A DNA stretch of 5,905 bases from CAVPGH01 sp046726955. Its GTDB lineage: Bacteria > Acidobacteriota > Vicinamibacteria > Fen-336. Below are positions 5,693 to 5,905 of the stretch, piece by piece. Location: the NCBI GenBank assembly GCA_046726955.1, contig JBKPBQ010000285.1, positions 1 through 5,905 of the forward strand, written 5' to 3'. Below the pieces are notes generated by a model. The model had not been told where the DNA came from. It ran no database searches and saw nothing but the letters and a program-made list of their open reading frames with translations. How positions within the stretch are numbered: position 1 is the first letter of the stretch; every line of letters starts with the position of its first letter. The position numbers and the translations under genes were made by a program.

Positions 5693-5905
5693 ATGCGTCG
5701 CACCCTTCTTTCACTAATCGGACTGCTGGCGGCGGCTCCCGTCCCCGCGCTCGCGCAGTCCGCCGAGGATAGCCCGCCCCCGGTCCTCGTGATCAACCGC
5801 GAGCAGGTCAAGCCGGGGAGGATGAGCGCGCACGAGAAGGTATCGGCGGGCTACACCGCGCTCTTCACCAAGGTGAACCCGGAGACGAACTGGCTCGGCC
5901 TCACG
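5693..5905 (+). CDS. Small secreted protein of unknown family, 3'-truncated
   Basis: The first 71 codons of a gene that runs off the window end. It starts at an ATG with a strong Shine-Dalgarno site and a good promoter about 90 bases upstream. Residues 1-21 are a clear Sec signal peptide (basic RR at 2-3, hydrophobic core, cleavage after PALA and before QS). The mature part begins with an acidic, Pro-rich linker (24-30) followed by VLVINREQVKPGRMSAHEK (31-49), a strand-turn-helix pattern, and a helix leading to NWLGLT (66-71). The strand VLVINREQVKPG followed by an amphipathic helix recalls ferredoxin-like dimeric alpha-beta barrels (NIPSNAP or ABM-like proteins). That comparison is an impression from a short fragment. 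I do not recognise the family or its function. Its codon use is less GC-biased at the start (TCA, CTA, GGA, AGG, GTA) than in the other genes. Confidence 0.85.
   Translation, partial: MRRTLLSLIGLLAAAPVPALAQSAEDSPPPVLVINREQVKPGRMSAHEKVSAGYTALFTKVNPETNWLGLT

Noticed and set aside
1..5905. CRISPR arrays, insertion sequences, defence or toxin systems
   Set aside because: I saw no regularly spaced repeats, transposase, recombinase or nuclease motifs on either strand. The window looks like ordinary chromosomal gene content.

Overview
The window is a GC-rich (by eye roughly 70% GC) bacterial fragment that looks like a short metagenomic or draft-assembly contig. It starts inside a sequencing artefact: bases 8-41 match the Illumina Nextera read-2 transposase adapter, ending in the 19-bp Tn5 mosaic end at 23-41. 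Genuine genomic sequence therefore begins at about base 42. The codon use, the frequent TTG/GTG starts, the gene content and the style of the last secreted protein recall Acidobacteriota or another high-GC Gram-negative-type phylum. This lineage call is an impression, not a measurement.

Layout. A 448-residue APC-superfamily amino acid permease lies on the minus strand (50-1396). An 84-bp divergent spacer separates it from a 503-residue polytopic membrane protein on the plus strand (1481-2992) that has the look of a GT-C-type glycosyltransferase. A 211-bp gap (2993-3203) with nested inverted repeats follows. Next come a secreted beta-propeller-like protein (3204-4190) and, only 24 bp later, an EntS/MFS_3-type efflux transporter (4215-5531); these two probably form an operon. 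The 161-bp gap 5532-5692 is the richest regulatory region. It holds a small stem-loop, a consensus TTGACA -35 box with a TAGCGT -10 candidate, a dyad over the -10 box, a structured 5' leader and a strong Shine-Dalgarno site. These lead into a small secreted protein of unrecognised family that is cut off by the window end (5693-5905).

How the genes work together: there is no visible shared pathway. Three of the five products are integral membrane proteins and the other two carry signal peptides, so everything encoded here acts at or beyond the inner membrane. The only pairing with a plausible functional link is the secreted propeller protein plus the efflux pump. I found no mobile element, tRNA, rRNA, CRISPR array or defence system. 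The most useful observations are the adapter at the contig end and the structured leader of the last gene.
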